A stretch of DNA of 64,000 nucleotides from Maricaulis alexandrii (GTDB lineage: Bacteria > Pseudomonadota > Alphaproteobacteria > Caulobacterales > Maricaulaceae), in assembly GCF_005871165.1 (NCBI RefSeq), contig NZ_SWKP01000009.1:62001-126000 (forward strand), read 5' to 3'. The position numbers were made by a program, and so were the translations under genes. Shown here one piece after another: positions 1-8,447 of this stretch; the stretch's first letter is position 1, and each line of letters opens with the position of its first letter. A model generated the notes under the pieces. It was not told the origin of the DNA, ran no database searches, and saw nothing but the letters and a program-made list of their open reading frames with translations.

Positions 1-969
1 ACCACCGGAGACAATCGACGACACGATGGCGCCGCGGGTCTCGTCCAGCTCCAGGGCCTGGGCGATATCGTCGGTCACATTCTGGATCGACACGCCGAGC
101 CAGCCGCGGGCCACACGGCCATCGTCGAGCAGGTCGTCGATGATCCGCGCGGCCACATCGGAGGGGATGGCGAAACCGATGCCGACATTGCCGCCGGTCG
201 GGGAGAAGATTTGCGAGTTCACGCCGATCACGCGACCATTGAGGTCGAAGGTCGGACCGCCGGAATTGCCGCGATTGATCGGGGCATCGACCTGGATGAA
301 GTCGTTATAGGTGGAATTGCCGATCGGGCGGCCGATGGCGGAGATGATCCCCGCCGTGGCGGTGCCGCCAAGACCGAAGGGATTGCCCACGGCCACGACC
401 CAGTCACCGACGCGGTAATCATGCTCGGTGTCCAGGCTGACATAGGGGAAGTCGATATCGGCTTCGACCTGCAGCAGCGCCAGATCGGTCTGCTCGTCCG
501 TACCGATGATGCGCGCTTCGTATTCTTCGCCATCGCTCATGCCGATCGTGATCTGGTCGGCACCGCGGACAACGTGGTGATTGGTGACGATATGGCCTTC
601 CGCAGAGATGAAGAAGCCCGATCCCAGCGACTGGCGCGGCGTCGGCTGGCTCGGCGAACGGTCGCCGAACTGGCGCTCCAGCCATTCGCGGAATTGCGGC
701 GGCATGCCTTCCAGGTCCGGACCGGCACCCTGCGGGTCTGCGCTGCCTTCCGCCTGGATGGTCACCACGGCCGGGCTGACGCTCTCGATCAGGTCTGCAA
801 AGGACATCGGGGCACCGTTGGGAACGGCAGCGGCGAAGGGAGGCTGGACTTCCGTGCTCTGGGCGTGCGCCGGACCGGCCAGCGGGTCGATCATTGCGAC
901 GGCGGCCAGGGTGGACAGGGCGATGAGCGAGACGCCACCGAGGCGGCGCATGCGTTCGACAGAAATCAT
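1..969 (-). CDS. Do-family periplasmic serine protease (DegP/DegQ type), 3' end outside window
   Basis: This is a trypsin-like periplasmic protease/chaperone that degrades misfolded envelope proteins. The first 323 residues are visible. Residues 1-36 form a signal peptide ending AHA. The catalytic triad is clear: TNHHVV (His about 131), TDLALLQ (Asp about 162) and GNSGGP (Ser about 236). The protease domain is followed by the start of a PDZ domain with the usual RGWLGVSIQ sequence, where the window ends. The ATG at 969 is chosen because it begins a good signal peptide. The family is certain, but which paralogue (DegP, DegQ or MucD) cannot be decided from this fragment. Confidence 0.95.
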   Translation of the reverse strand, partial: MISVERMRRLGGVSLIALSTLAAVAMIDPLAGPAHAQSTEVQPPFAAAVPNGAPMSFADLIESVSPAVVTIQAEGSADPQGAGPDLEGMPPQFREWLERQFGDRSPSQPTPRQSLGSGFFISAEGHIVTNHHVVRGADQITIGMSDGEEYEARIIGTDEQTDLALLQVEADIDFPYVSLDTEHDYRVGDWVVAVGNPFGLGGTATAGIISAIGRPIGNSTYNDFIQVDAPINRGNSGGPTFDLNGRVIGVNSQIFSPTGGNVGIGFAIPSDVAARIIDDLLDDGRVARGWLGVSIQNVTDDIAQALELDETRGAIVSSIVSGG

Positions 970-1071
970 GGAAACAACAACCTTTTTCTCTGCGGGTTAC
1001 AGGGGCAATCTTTCAAACACCGGTTATCCCGGGTCTGTCTCAAAGATTACAATAACATTACAAACGGTAAT

Positions 1072-2322
1072 TTACCCGTCATGTTCAGTGTGGGCAGGCG
1101 CGGACAGCTGTGTGCGGATCACGACCGGGGCGTTGAGCGTGCGATGAACCGGGCATTTGTCGGCAATCTCCAGCAATCTTTCTCGCTGCTCGTCACTCAG
1201 ATCACCCTCCAGGGTCAGCGTCCGCTCGATGATGTCCACCTTGCGCTCCTGCCCCTCGGCACACGCCTCACAATCATCGGCATGCCCTTTCTCATGATGC
1301 AGCGTCACACTGACCCGCTCCAGCGGCAATCCCTTGTGCTCGGCATACATGCGCAGCGTCATCGAGGTGCACGCGCCCAGGGCCGCCGCCAGGTATTGAT
1401 AGGGAGACGGGCCCGTGTCCTGCCCGCCCACACTGGCCGGTTCATCGGCATAGCTGGCATGATCGCCGGCCAGGACATAGTTCTGGAATTTGCCGCCCCC
1501 GGTCTCGGCGACCGTGACGCTTTCGCCCTGGCGGGCCTCGGGTGCGGGATAGCCCGCCGCCTCGATGGCATAGCGCCCTGCCCAGGCGCCGATGACATCG
1601 CCGATATAGGCGGCATCGCGCGGGTCATTGATCAGATGGTCCGCATGATCCAGCGAGACATAACTCTTGGGGTGCCGGGCCGCGCGGAAGAGGCGGCTGG
1701 CATTCTCGATACCCACGGTCTGGTCGATCGGCGAATGGGCGATCAGGACCGGCAGGTCCAGCGCCCGCACCGCCTCCTCCACCCTGTGACCGTCCACATC
1801 ATCCAGGAATTGCTTGCGGATGCGGAAGGGCCGCCCGGCCAGCGAGACCTCGGCCTCACCGGTTTCACGGATTTCCGCGACATCCTCGGAGAACATGGCG
1901 GTGACATGGGCGGCATCGGCAGGCGCGCCCAGCGAGGCCACGGCCTTTACCGAGCCGATCCGCGCAGCGGCCACCAGAACCGCGGCACCGCCCAGACTGT
2001 GGCCAACCAGCAGGCTGGGCCCCTCATGCTCCGCCTCCAGATACCGGGCCGCCGCTTCCAGATCCTCGATGTTGGAGGAGAAATTCGTATTGGCGAAATC
2101 CCCGTCCGACCCGCCCAGACCGGTGAAGTCGAACCGCAGCACGGCAAAGCCCTGCCCGGCCAGCCGGCGCGCAATGCGGGTCGCCGCATGCGAATCCTTG
2201 GAACAGGAGAAACAATGGGCAAACAGGGCAAAGGCCCGCACCGGCCCCTCCGGCCATTCCAGCCGGGCCGCGAGGGTCTGCCCGTCGGCGCCTTTGAATT
2301 CAACCGCTTGTGTTCTGGCCAT
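1072..2322 (-). CDS. Alpha/beta hydrolase fused to an OsmC-like domain
   Basis: The 416-residue protein joins two domains. Residues about 1-255 are an alpha/beta hydrolase with the nucleophile elbow GHSLGG (Ser about 109) and a late His in LDHADHL. Residues about 265-410 are an OsmC/Ohr-like domain with the two expected cysteine contexts, GACTSM and KCPVHRTL, which in the family form the thiol centre that reduces organic hydroperoxides. This fusion occurs in other proteobacteria, and the hydrolase substrate is unknown. It has no signal peptide, so it should be cytoplasmic. It is transcribed in the same direction as ccmE but is separated from it by about 60 bases. Confidence 0.93.
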   Translation of the reverse strand: MARTQAVEFKGADGQTLAARLEWPEGPVRAFALFAHCFSCSKDSHAATRIARRLAGQGFAVLRFDFTGLGGSDGDFANTNFSSNIEDLEAAARYLEAEHEGPSLLVGHSLGGAAVLVAAARIGSVKAVASLGAPADAAHVTAMFSEDVAEIRETGEAEVSLAGRPFRIRKQFLDDVDGHRVEEAVRALDLPVLIAHSPIDQTVGIENASRLFRAARHPKSYVSLDHADHLINDPRDAAYIGDVIGAWAGRYAIEAAGYPAPEARQGESVTVAETGGGKFQNYVLAGDHASYADEPASVGGQDTGPSPYQYLAAALGACTSMTLRMYAEHKGLPLERVSVTLHHEKGHADDCEACAEGQERKVDIIERTLTLEGDLSDEQRERLLEIADKCPVHRTLNAPVVIRTQLSAPAHTEHDG

Positions 2323-2384
2323 GCCTGCGCTCCATCACTCTGGTCCCAGAGTTAGGAGCTTGGCCGGACAACGCAAGCAAGGCG

Positions 2385-2834
2385 CTATTCACTATCCGGT
2401 GTTTCGCCCTGCCAGACGCCGGATTCGCGCAGCGCTTCGGCCACTTCCGGCGGCATGTAGGTCTCGTCATGCTTGGCCAGCACCGTCTCGGCCACCAGCG
2501 GGCCGGCTTCGTCAAACCGCCCCTGCACGATCACGCCCTGCCCTTCGCGGAACAGGTCGGGCAGGATGCCGCCATAGCGCACATCCACCTCGGCCCGACC
2601 ATCGGTGATGGTGAAGGTGACACCCCCTTCGTCATGGTCGGCGACAGAGCCTTCCAGCACGAGCCCACCAACACGCAGCCGCTCCTGTGTTCCCGGATGT
2701 TCGGCCATGACTTCACTGGGCGAATAGAAATAGACAATGGCGCCGCGCATGGCGGTCAGGCCCAGCCCGACAGCGGCAATCAGGACCAGTCCGGCAAGGG
2801 CGATCGTGGCCAGGCGGCGATTGCGATGGCGCAT
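2385..2834 (-). CDS. ccmE: Cytochrome c maturation heme chaperone CcmE
   Basis: CcmE carries heme covalently in the periplasm and passes it to the CcmF/H ligase. The 149-residue protein has an N-terminal membrane anchor (about residues 8-27), an OB-fold body and the heme-binding histidine at about residue 122 in the motif KHDETYMPPEV, followed by the conserved Tyr about 126. The ATG at 2834 overlaps the TGA of the upstream methyltransferase as TGATG, which implies translational coupling. No other ccm genes lie here, so the rest of the system must be elsewhere. Confidence 0.96.
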   Translation of the reverse strand: MRHRNRRLATIALAGLVLIAAVGLGLTAMRGAIVYFYSPSEVMAEHPGTQERLRVGGLVLEGSVADHDEGGVTFTITDGRAEVDVRYGGILPDLFREGQGVIVQGRFDEAGPLVAETVLAKHDETYMPPEVAEALRESGVWQGETPDSE

Positions 2835-3493
2835 CAACGGGACTCCGCTTTCTCGAAGACGAGGGAGAGATTATTGGCCGGCATGTCGATGCGGCGTTCC
2901 AGCACGAAACCGGCCGCGTCGAACAGGGCGATCACGGCGTCCAGGTCCCGCACGCCCCAGTCGGGATTGCGGGATTTGAGATTTTCGTCGAAAGCCAGAT
3001 TGGACGGCGCGGTCTTCTCGCCTTCCTTGTAGGGCCCATAGGTGAAGACCCGTTGCCCGGGCTTCAGGAGAGCCGCTCCCCCGGCCGCCAGATTCTCGGC
3101 CACCCGCCAAGGTGAAATATGGATGACGTTCATGCACACGATCGCGTCCGTCTCCGGCACGTCCTGCCACCAATGGTCCTGCGTCAGATCCAGCGCCAGC
3201 GGCGCCGCGATGCGGCCGTCGACGGCCGACGCCCACGCCTGCTGGCTGGCCCGCGAGTCAGCATCGGGATCAGACGGCTGCCAGTGGATGTCCGGCCGGA
3301 CCTCGCAGGCCGCAACCGCGTGCTCTCCCGTCCCGGAGCCGATTTCCAGCACCCGCGCCTGACGCGGCAGGACTACGTCCAAAACATCAGCAATCGCCGC
3401 ACGATTACGGGCAGCCGAAGGCGAAAACAGGCGTCCGTCGGTTGCGGTCCGCGCTTCCAGGGCAATCGGGTCATTGGGGTCTGAAGACGTCAT
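2834..3493 (-). CDS. DUF938 SAM-dependent methyltransferase
   Basis: The 219-residue protein is a class I methyltransferase of the DUF938 group. The SAM-binding motif I is VLEIGSGTGEHA near residue 50, followed by the family sequences CMNVIHISPW and FTYGPYKEGE. The ATG at 3493 (MTSSDPND) fits the family N-terminus better than upstream alternatives. Its stop overlaps the start of ccmE, so the two are probably one operon. The substrate is not known for the family. Confidence 0.9.
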   Translation of the reverse strand: MTSSDPNDPIALEARTATDGRLFSPSAARNRAAIADVLDVVLPRQARVLEIGSGTGEHAVAACEVRPDIHWQPSDPDADSRASQQAWASAVDGRIAAPLALDLTQDHWWQDVPETDAIVCMNVIHISPWRVAENLAAGGAALLKPGQRVFTYGPYKEGEKTAPSNLAFDENLKSRNPDWGVRDLDAVIALFDAAGFVLERRIDMPANNLSLVFEKAESR

Positions 3494-3551
3494 GATGCCG
3501 GACTTAGAAGCCCGCCTCCCTCCTGACAAGATGCAAGCGCCGGACGGGACG

Positions 3552-4913
3552 CTATGCCGCGGCTGCCAGTCCCCGACGACGCAGGAGGTTGGCCGGCTCG
3601 ACCATGCCGCCGGACTCCATCAGCCGGGCAGTGATCTCCAGCCCGTCCTGGGCGGTGGTCCGGTTCTGCCCTTCGCTGGAGGCCACCAGGTCCACCAGAA
3701 GCGCGCCGGCATCGGTCATCCGCTTTTCGCAGACATCCAGAATGCGCTTGTGCGTCGAGGCAATGGCCGCCGCATTCGTGTGTTCGCGGCAGCTGTTGAG
3801 GAAGAAGAGCAGGCCTTCCGCCTTGTCGATGGCCGCTTCGCTGGGCAATTGCGCCGGGATGATCCGGCCGGACCGGCCGCGCCGCGGCTCGGGCAGGCCA
3901 TTGTCCAGGGCCAGCGGGATCTTGTTCAACGTCTTTTCGACATTGCTGGACGCCTCGGCCCGGAGCGAGAACAGGACCTGGCCCCAGCGCCCGGCCTTGC
4001 GGATGCCGAATTCGCTGGTCATGCCATTGGAGTGGGCCACGAACTGGTCGAACACATGCGCGCTGGCCTTGGCTTCCTCCAGGGTCTGCGGCGGTTGCTT
4101 GAGCTTGGACGCAAAGAAGCCCGTATCGGCCAGAATGGCGTCGCCCACGGCCGCCAGATCCGTCTTGGAAACGACGAGATCATCTTCCCGGTTCCCGATC
4201 TTCGCGACCACACGGAAGATCTGCCAGGGCTCGGCCAGGCGGCCGATCGTCAGCAGCAGGACCCAGAGGGCCGCTTCGGGCGTCTCTTCAGACAGGCTTT
4301 CGTGCATTTCCCGGATCTGCTCGACCAGGTCGGGATCCAGTTCGACGATCTTGTCCGGCAAGGTCTTCATGGCCGTGCTGATTTCCTCGCAATGGGTCAG
4401 CAGGGAGGCCGCGTCGACCAGCATGCCCTTGGCATCGCCGCCGCCGAAGCGCTTCATCAGGGCCGTCATGTCCTTGGGCACGCGCTCAGCCGCTGCGATC
4501 GCATCCTTCAGCGCCTTGCCGGCGGTGCGGCGGAATTCGAACCAGATCGGATCGGATTCCGGCTTTCGGCATTTCTTGGCGGTTTCCACCATGTCCTTGG
4601 CCAGATGACGGGCCAGCCAGCCCCAGATCTTGGACAGGTCTTCCGGGCTGAAACGGAAACGGGATGGCGGGACCTTGCTCGGGTCGCCGACCAGATTGCG
4701 CAGCGGGGCGAGGACATAGGGCTTGGCCAGTTCGCCGGCCGGATCGCGCGTGGCTTCGTCGACCGTGGACAGAACCTCGAACAGCTGCGCCGCAGAGGCG
4801 TCCGTATCCTTGCCAGCCTTCGCCGTGGCAAGCAGAGCCGTCCGCTGTTCGGCGGACATGGAGCGCCAAAGCGCTTCAAGCTTTGCTTTTTGTGACTGCG
4901 AAATTCTGATCAT
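3552..4913 (-). CDS. Conserved hypothetical protein, 453 residues
   Basis: A soluble, mostly helical protein with no signal peptide or membrane segment. I do not recognise a domain. It has many charged helices and ends in an alanine run (GLAAAA). It stands alone, with about 60 bases to the methyltransferase downstream and an AT-rich gap of 64 bases upstream, so it is probably its own transcript. Codon use matches its neighbours and the frame is open throughout, which supports a real gene. No function is proposed. Confidence 0.75.
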   Translation of the reverse strand: MIRISQSQKAKLEALWRSMSAEQRTALLATAKAGKDTDASAAQLFEVLSTVDEATRDPAGELAKPYVLAPLRNLVGDPSKVPPSRFRFSPEDLSKIWGWLARHLAKDMVETAKKCRKPESDPIWFEFRRTAGKALKDAIAAAERVPKDMTALMKRFGGGDAKGMLVDAASLLTHCEEISTAMKTLPDKIVELDPDLVEQIREMHESLSEETPEAALWVLLLTIGRLAEPWQIFRVVAKIGNREDDLVVSKTDLAAVGDAILADTGFFASKLKQPPQTLEEAKASAHVFDQFVAHSNGMTSEFGIRKAGRWGQVLFSLRAEASSNVEKTLNKIPLALDNGLPEPRRGRSGRIIPAQLPSEAAIDKAEGLLFFLNSCREHTNAAAIASTHKRILDVCEKRMTDAGALLVDLVASSEGQNRTTAQDGLEITARLMESGGMVEPANLLRRRGLAAAA

Positions 4914-4977
4914 CTAATGAGACATGAGTTCTTGCCCGATTAGACTATTCGACAATTTAGGTTAAAAGATTATTTTT

Positions 4978-6363
4978 TTAACGCGAGGTCGCTGGCAACA
5001 TAATCCTTGCGCTCAACCCGCCCATCTCAGATCGACCGAGCGTCAGCTCGCCATCATAGGCCCGGGCCAGATCGCCCACGATCGCCAGCCCCAAGCCCGA
5101 TCCCGGCGCCTGTTCGTCCAGGCGCACCCCCCGTTTCAGGGCGGCTTCGCACTCCGCCACATCCAGACCGGGACCATCATCCTCGATCGTGATCGCCAGG
5201 CTGCGGTCGCCGGTGCGTTCCGCCCGCACCGTCACGGTGGAGCCCGCCCACTTGCAGGCATTGTCCATCAGATTGCCGACCATTTCGTCGAGATCCTGGC
5301 GCTCACCCTTGAACCGCAACTCGTCCGGCGCCTCCGCCTTGATGGTCAGCCCCTTGGCCTTGTTGATCTTTTCCAGCGTCCGGGCCAGATCCTTCACCGT
5401 CGGCGCAACATCGGTCCGCGCACCGATGGCCTTGGCATGGGCCGCCGCCCGGGCGCGGCGCAAATGGTGCTCCACCTGGCTGGTCATCACGGAGGTCTGC
5501 TTGTCGACCATGTCCGCCAGGGGGCCGTCATGGGTGTGCGCTTCATTCTTCAGCACCGCGATGGGTGTCTTGAGCGCATGGGCCAGATTGCCGACATGGG
5601 TGCGCGAGCGTTCGACCAGTTCCCGGGAATGGTCCAGCATGGCGTTGAGCTCGTCGGCAAGGGGCTGCAGCTCGGCGGGAAACTGTCCGTCGACGCGCTG
5701 CGTCTGCCCCTCGCGCACTTCGGCGACACTGTCGCGCATGCGCAGGACCGGTGCCAGACCGATCCTGACCTGGAAAAACACGCCCGCCGCAATCGCCGCC
5801 GCGAATCCCAGGAACATGCCGCCCGACACAATGGCGAAGTTGCGCACATCGCGGTCGGCCGGACGCCGGTCCTCCGCGGCCAGGACCAGGACCAGCCCCG
5901 TCCGCCCGGACAGCTGGATGGCCTGGCCGGTCACCCGCAAGGGCTCGCCCGACGGACCTTTGGAATCAGCGGTGAAAGGGGTCCCCGGATCCTGGTTGGC
6001 GGCGCTGACAATCTCGGCAGGCGGGATCAGGACCTCGTCCCAGAGGGAGCGGGAGACGGCCAGCACATCGCCGCCCTCTTCCGCCTCGCCATTCTCGACG
6101 ATCTGCCAATAGCGTCCGGAAAAAACCCGATCATAGGCCACGTCCGAGGGACGCCGGGCCAGCACGACATCACCGGCCGGGTCCGTCTCGGCCGCTGCGA
6201 CCAGCGCATCGACCACACTCTCCAGACGCTGGTCCAGCGTGCGCAGGACCGAGCGCTGATACAGCGTGGTCAGCGCGACCGCCCCCAGCAGCAGCAGGAC
6301 CAGGGCCCAGGCTGCGGCACCGGCAAACAGCCGGAAGGCCAGGGACGAGCGGGTTTGCTTCAC
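4978..6363 (-). CDS. feuQ: Sensor histidine kinase (FeuQ/PhoQ-like)
   Basis: A 461-residue inner-membrane kinase. Transmembrane segments are at about 11-35 and 176-199, enclosing a periplasmic sensor of about 140 residues. A HAMP region follows, then the H box NLAHALKTPIAV (phospho-acceptor His about 262), the N box NLMDNACKWA and the G boxes DDGPGLD and GSGLGLAIV. The GTG start at 6363 overlaps the TGA of the response regulator as GTGA, so the pair is translationally coupled. The H-box variant and partner resemble the FeuPQ/PhoPQ group. The ligand is unknown. Confidence 0.92.
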   Translation of the reverse strand: MKQTRSSLAFRLFAGAAAWALVLLLLGAVALTTLYQRSVLRTLDQRLESVVDALVAAAETDPAGDVVLARRPSDVAYDRVFSGRYWQIVENGEAEEGGDVLAVSRSLWDEVLIPPAEIVSAANQDPGTPFTADSKGPSGEPLRVTGQAIQLSGRTGLVLVLAAEDRRPADRDVRNFAIVSGGMFLGFAAAIAAGVFFQVRIGLAPVLRMRDSVAEVREGQTQRVDGQFPAELQPLADELNAMLDHSRELVERSRTHVGNLAHALKTPIAVLKNEAHTHDGPLADMVDKQTSVMTSQVEHHLRRARAAAHAKAIGARTDVAPTVKDLARTLEKINKAKGLTIKAEAPDELRFKGERQDLDEMVGNLMDNACKWAGSTVTVRAERTGDRSLAITIEDDGPGLDVAECEAALKRGVRLDEQAPGSGLGLAIVGDLARAYDGELTLGRSEMGGLSARIMLPATSR

Positions 6364-7037
6364 GAGACGGGGCGCGCTTCCGGATCCACCAGCCGATAAC
6401 CCAGACCGCGAACGGTCTCGATCCGGTCATTGCCGATCTTCTTGCGCAGACGGCCCACGAAGACCTCGATCGTATTGCTGTCGCGGTCGAAATCCTGGTC
6501 GTAGATGTGCTCGACCAGCTCGGTCCGCGAAATGACCCGGTCCTGATGGTGGGCCAGATAGGACAGCATGCGGAATTCGTGCGAGGTCACCTTTACCGGC
6601 GCACCATCGATGAAGACCCGCGCGCCGCGCGTATCGATCGACAGATCGCCGCATTCGATCGTGGAGGTCGTGTGTCCGGCGGCACGGCGGGTCAGGGCCC
6701 GCAGGCGCGCCAGCAATTCCTCGGTATGGAAGGGCTTGGTCAGATAGTCATCGGCGCCGGCGTCAAAGCCCGCCACCTTCTCCGACCAGCGATCCCGCGC
6801 CGTCAGGATGAGGACCGGGAAACCCTTCCCGTCCTGGCGCCAGCGTTCCAGAACGCTGACCCCGTCCAGCTTGGGCAGGCCCAGATCCAGCACGACGACA
6901 TCATAGGGTTCGGTATCCCCCATGAAATGGCCTTCTTCCCCGTCCAGGGCGCCGTCCACGGCATAGCCGGCATCTTCCAGCGCCCGCGTCAGCTGGCGGT
7001 TCAGGTCCGGATCGTCTTCAACAACGAGTGCACGCAT
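6360..7037 (-). CDS. feuP: OmpR-family response regulator (FeuP-like)
   Basis: A 225-residue two-domain regulator. The receiver has VVEDDPDL, the phosphorylation Asp about 51 in VVVLDLGLP and the Lys of LTKPF about 101. The C-terminal winged helix has the usual SNTIEVFVGRLRKKI recognition region. The N-terminal sequence, including GHFMGDTEPYD, closely follows FeuP-type regulators of rhizobia, from memory. It lies upstream of and overlaps its kinase. The PepSY gene 10 bases upstream on the same strand is probably co-transcribed, as is common for this group. Confidence 0.94.
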   Translation of the reverse strand: MRALVVEDDPDLNRQLTRALEDAGYAVDGALDGEEGHFMGDTEPYDVVVLDLGLPKLDGVSVLERWRQDGKGFPVLILTARDRWSEKVAGFDAGADDYLTKPFHTEELLARLRALTRRAAGHTTSTIECGDLSIDTRGARVFIDGAPVKVTSHEFRMLSYLAHHQDRVISRTELVEHIYDQDFDRDSNTIEVFVGRLRKKIGNDRIETVRGLGYRLVDPEARPVS

Positions 7038-7046
7038 GTCAGCCCC

Positions 7047-7388
7047 CTAGCGTTCGTACAGAATCTGCCCCGTGCGGGCATCGGCAACCACATCCACCCG
7101 GCGGCCATCGCGCGTCAGGATCTTGATGACGTAACGCGGCGACGCCCCGCCCTCGAGTTCCGCATCCAGGACATCGGCGCCGGGATAGCGCTGGCGCACG
7201 GTGGAAATCACGCGCAAGGCCGGGACCACATCACCCTGGCGGCGCGCATCGCGGGCTTCGCTCGGCGTATACCGGTCCCGCGGATCGCGGGTCTGCGCCA
7301 TGGCGAAATCATCAGGCTTGGCCTGAGCCGCGGCGGGAACCGCAAAAGCGCTGAACGCGCCGGCAATTATGATCAGGTGTTTCAACAT
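7047..7388 (-). CDS. Small secreted PepSY-domain protein
   Basis: A 113-residue protein with a cleavable signal peptide (about residues 1-21, ending AAAQA) and a C-terminal PepSY-like repeat: VISTVRQRYPGADVLDAEL followed by YVIKILTRDGRRVDVVADARTGQIL. PepSY proteins are periplasmic modulators, and they often precede two-component genes. This one lies directly upstream of the FeuPQ-like pair on the same strand, so a sensory accessory role is a reasonable inference. The ATG at 7388 gives the signal peptide. Confidence 0.85.
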   Translation of the reverse strand: MLKHLIIIAGAFSAFAVPAAAQAKPDDFAMAQTRDPRDRYTPSEARDARRQGDVVPALRVISTVRQRYPGADVLDAELEGGASPRYVIKILTRDGRRVDVVADARTGQILYER

Positions 7389-7451
7389 GACTGCGATCTT
7401 ACCCGGGGCCCCTGAACCCGTCCTGAACAACATGCTACCAAAACATTCATA

Positions 7452-8363
7452 TCAGGACCGCATGCCCTTGCGCGGATCATAGCCCTTCGGCGGCGTCCAG
7501 TTTTCCAGAAATTCCGACAGGGCCTTGTCGCTGGACGGCAGCGCGACCATCAGGCGGACCAGCTGGTCACCGCGCTTGCCCTTGGCGGTCGCAAACCCGC
7601 GCCCGCGCAGGCGCAGCAGCGTGCCGCTGGAGGAACCGGCCGGGATCTGCAGATCCACCGGTCCGTCAATCGTCGGCACGCGCACCTTCGCGCCCAGCGC
7701 GGCCTCTTTCACCGTCACCGGCAATTCCAGCCGCACATTCTCGCCGTCGCGGGCGAAGTATTTGTGGTCGGCGACCTTGATCTCGATATAGGCATCCCCG
7801 GCCCGGCCACCGCCCGGCGAGGGTTCGCCCTGGCCACGCAGGCGCAGGACCTGGCCGTCCGAGGCCCCCGGCGGCACGGCGACATCCAGCGTCCGGCCAC
7901 CCGGCAGGCTGACCCGGTGCTTGCCGCCATTGGCCGCGTCGAGAAAATCCAGCGTCAGGGAATAGCGCACATCCTGGCCCTTGCGTGGCGGTGCCTGGCG
8001 CTGCTGTGCGCCCATATCGGTGAACAGGTCGGAGAAGATATCGCCGAAATCCTCGAACCCGGACCGGTTGCGGCCCTGGCGGAAATTGAACGGACCGCGT
8101 CCGCCCGCGCCGCCCGCTCCGCTGGCGCCACCCATGCCCATGCCGGCAAACCCGGCCCGTGCGGCCGCATCGTATTCGGCACGCTTTTCCGGATCGGACA
8201 GGAGTTTGAACGCCTGGGAGACGTGTTTGAACTTTTCCTCGGCCTTCGCATTGCCCGGATTGGCATCCGGATGCAGCTCCTTCGCCAGCTTGCGATAGGC
8301 CTTGCGGATCTCGTCCTGAGAAGCCGTCTTTTCGACGCCCAGCGTCTTGTAGGGATCGTCCAT
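7452..8363 (-). CDS. J-domain co-chaperone, CbpA/DnaJ-like without zinc fingers
   Basis: A 303-residue Hsp40. The J domain occupies residues 1-70 with HPD at about 31-33, followed by a Gly/Phe-rich linker (GMGMGGASGAGGAGG) and two beta-sandwich substrate-binding domains. The CxxCxGxG zinc repeats of DnaJ are absent, which places it in class II (CbpA-like). It would stimulate DnaK ATPase or act on nucleoid-associated substrates. The ATG at 8363 begins the canonical MDDPYKTLGV. Confidence 0.94.
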   Translation of the reverse strand: MDDPYKTLGVEKTASQDEIRKAYRKLAKELHPDANPGNAKAEEKFKHVSQAFKLLSDPEKRAEYDAAARAGFAGMGMGGASGAGGAGGRGPFNFRQGRNRSGFEDFGDIFSDLFTDMGAQQRQAPPRKGQDVRYSLTLDFLDAANGGKHRVSLPGGRTLDVAVPPGASDGQVLRLRGQGEPSPGGGRAGDAYIEIKVADHKYFARDGENVRLELPVTVKEAALGAKVRVPTIDGPVDLQIPAGSSSGTLLRLRGRGFATAKGKRGDQLVRLMVALPSSDKALSEFLENWTPPKGYDPRKGMRS

Positions 8364-8447
8364 GCGAAATACCGGTCAAGAACGGTGATGATGCCCTTCA
8401 TGTAAGCGGCTTCGGCCCGGTTCGCAAAGCACGGCGTCAGGCCGGCG

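Noticed and set aside
211-2355. A long open frame of 714 codons on the plus strand over the protease and hydrolase genes
   Set aside because: It lies antisense to two well-conserved genes, and its composition (Arg/Gly/His-rich) is that of a high-GC shadow frame.
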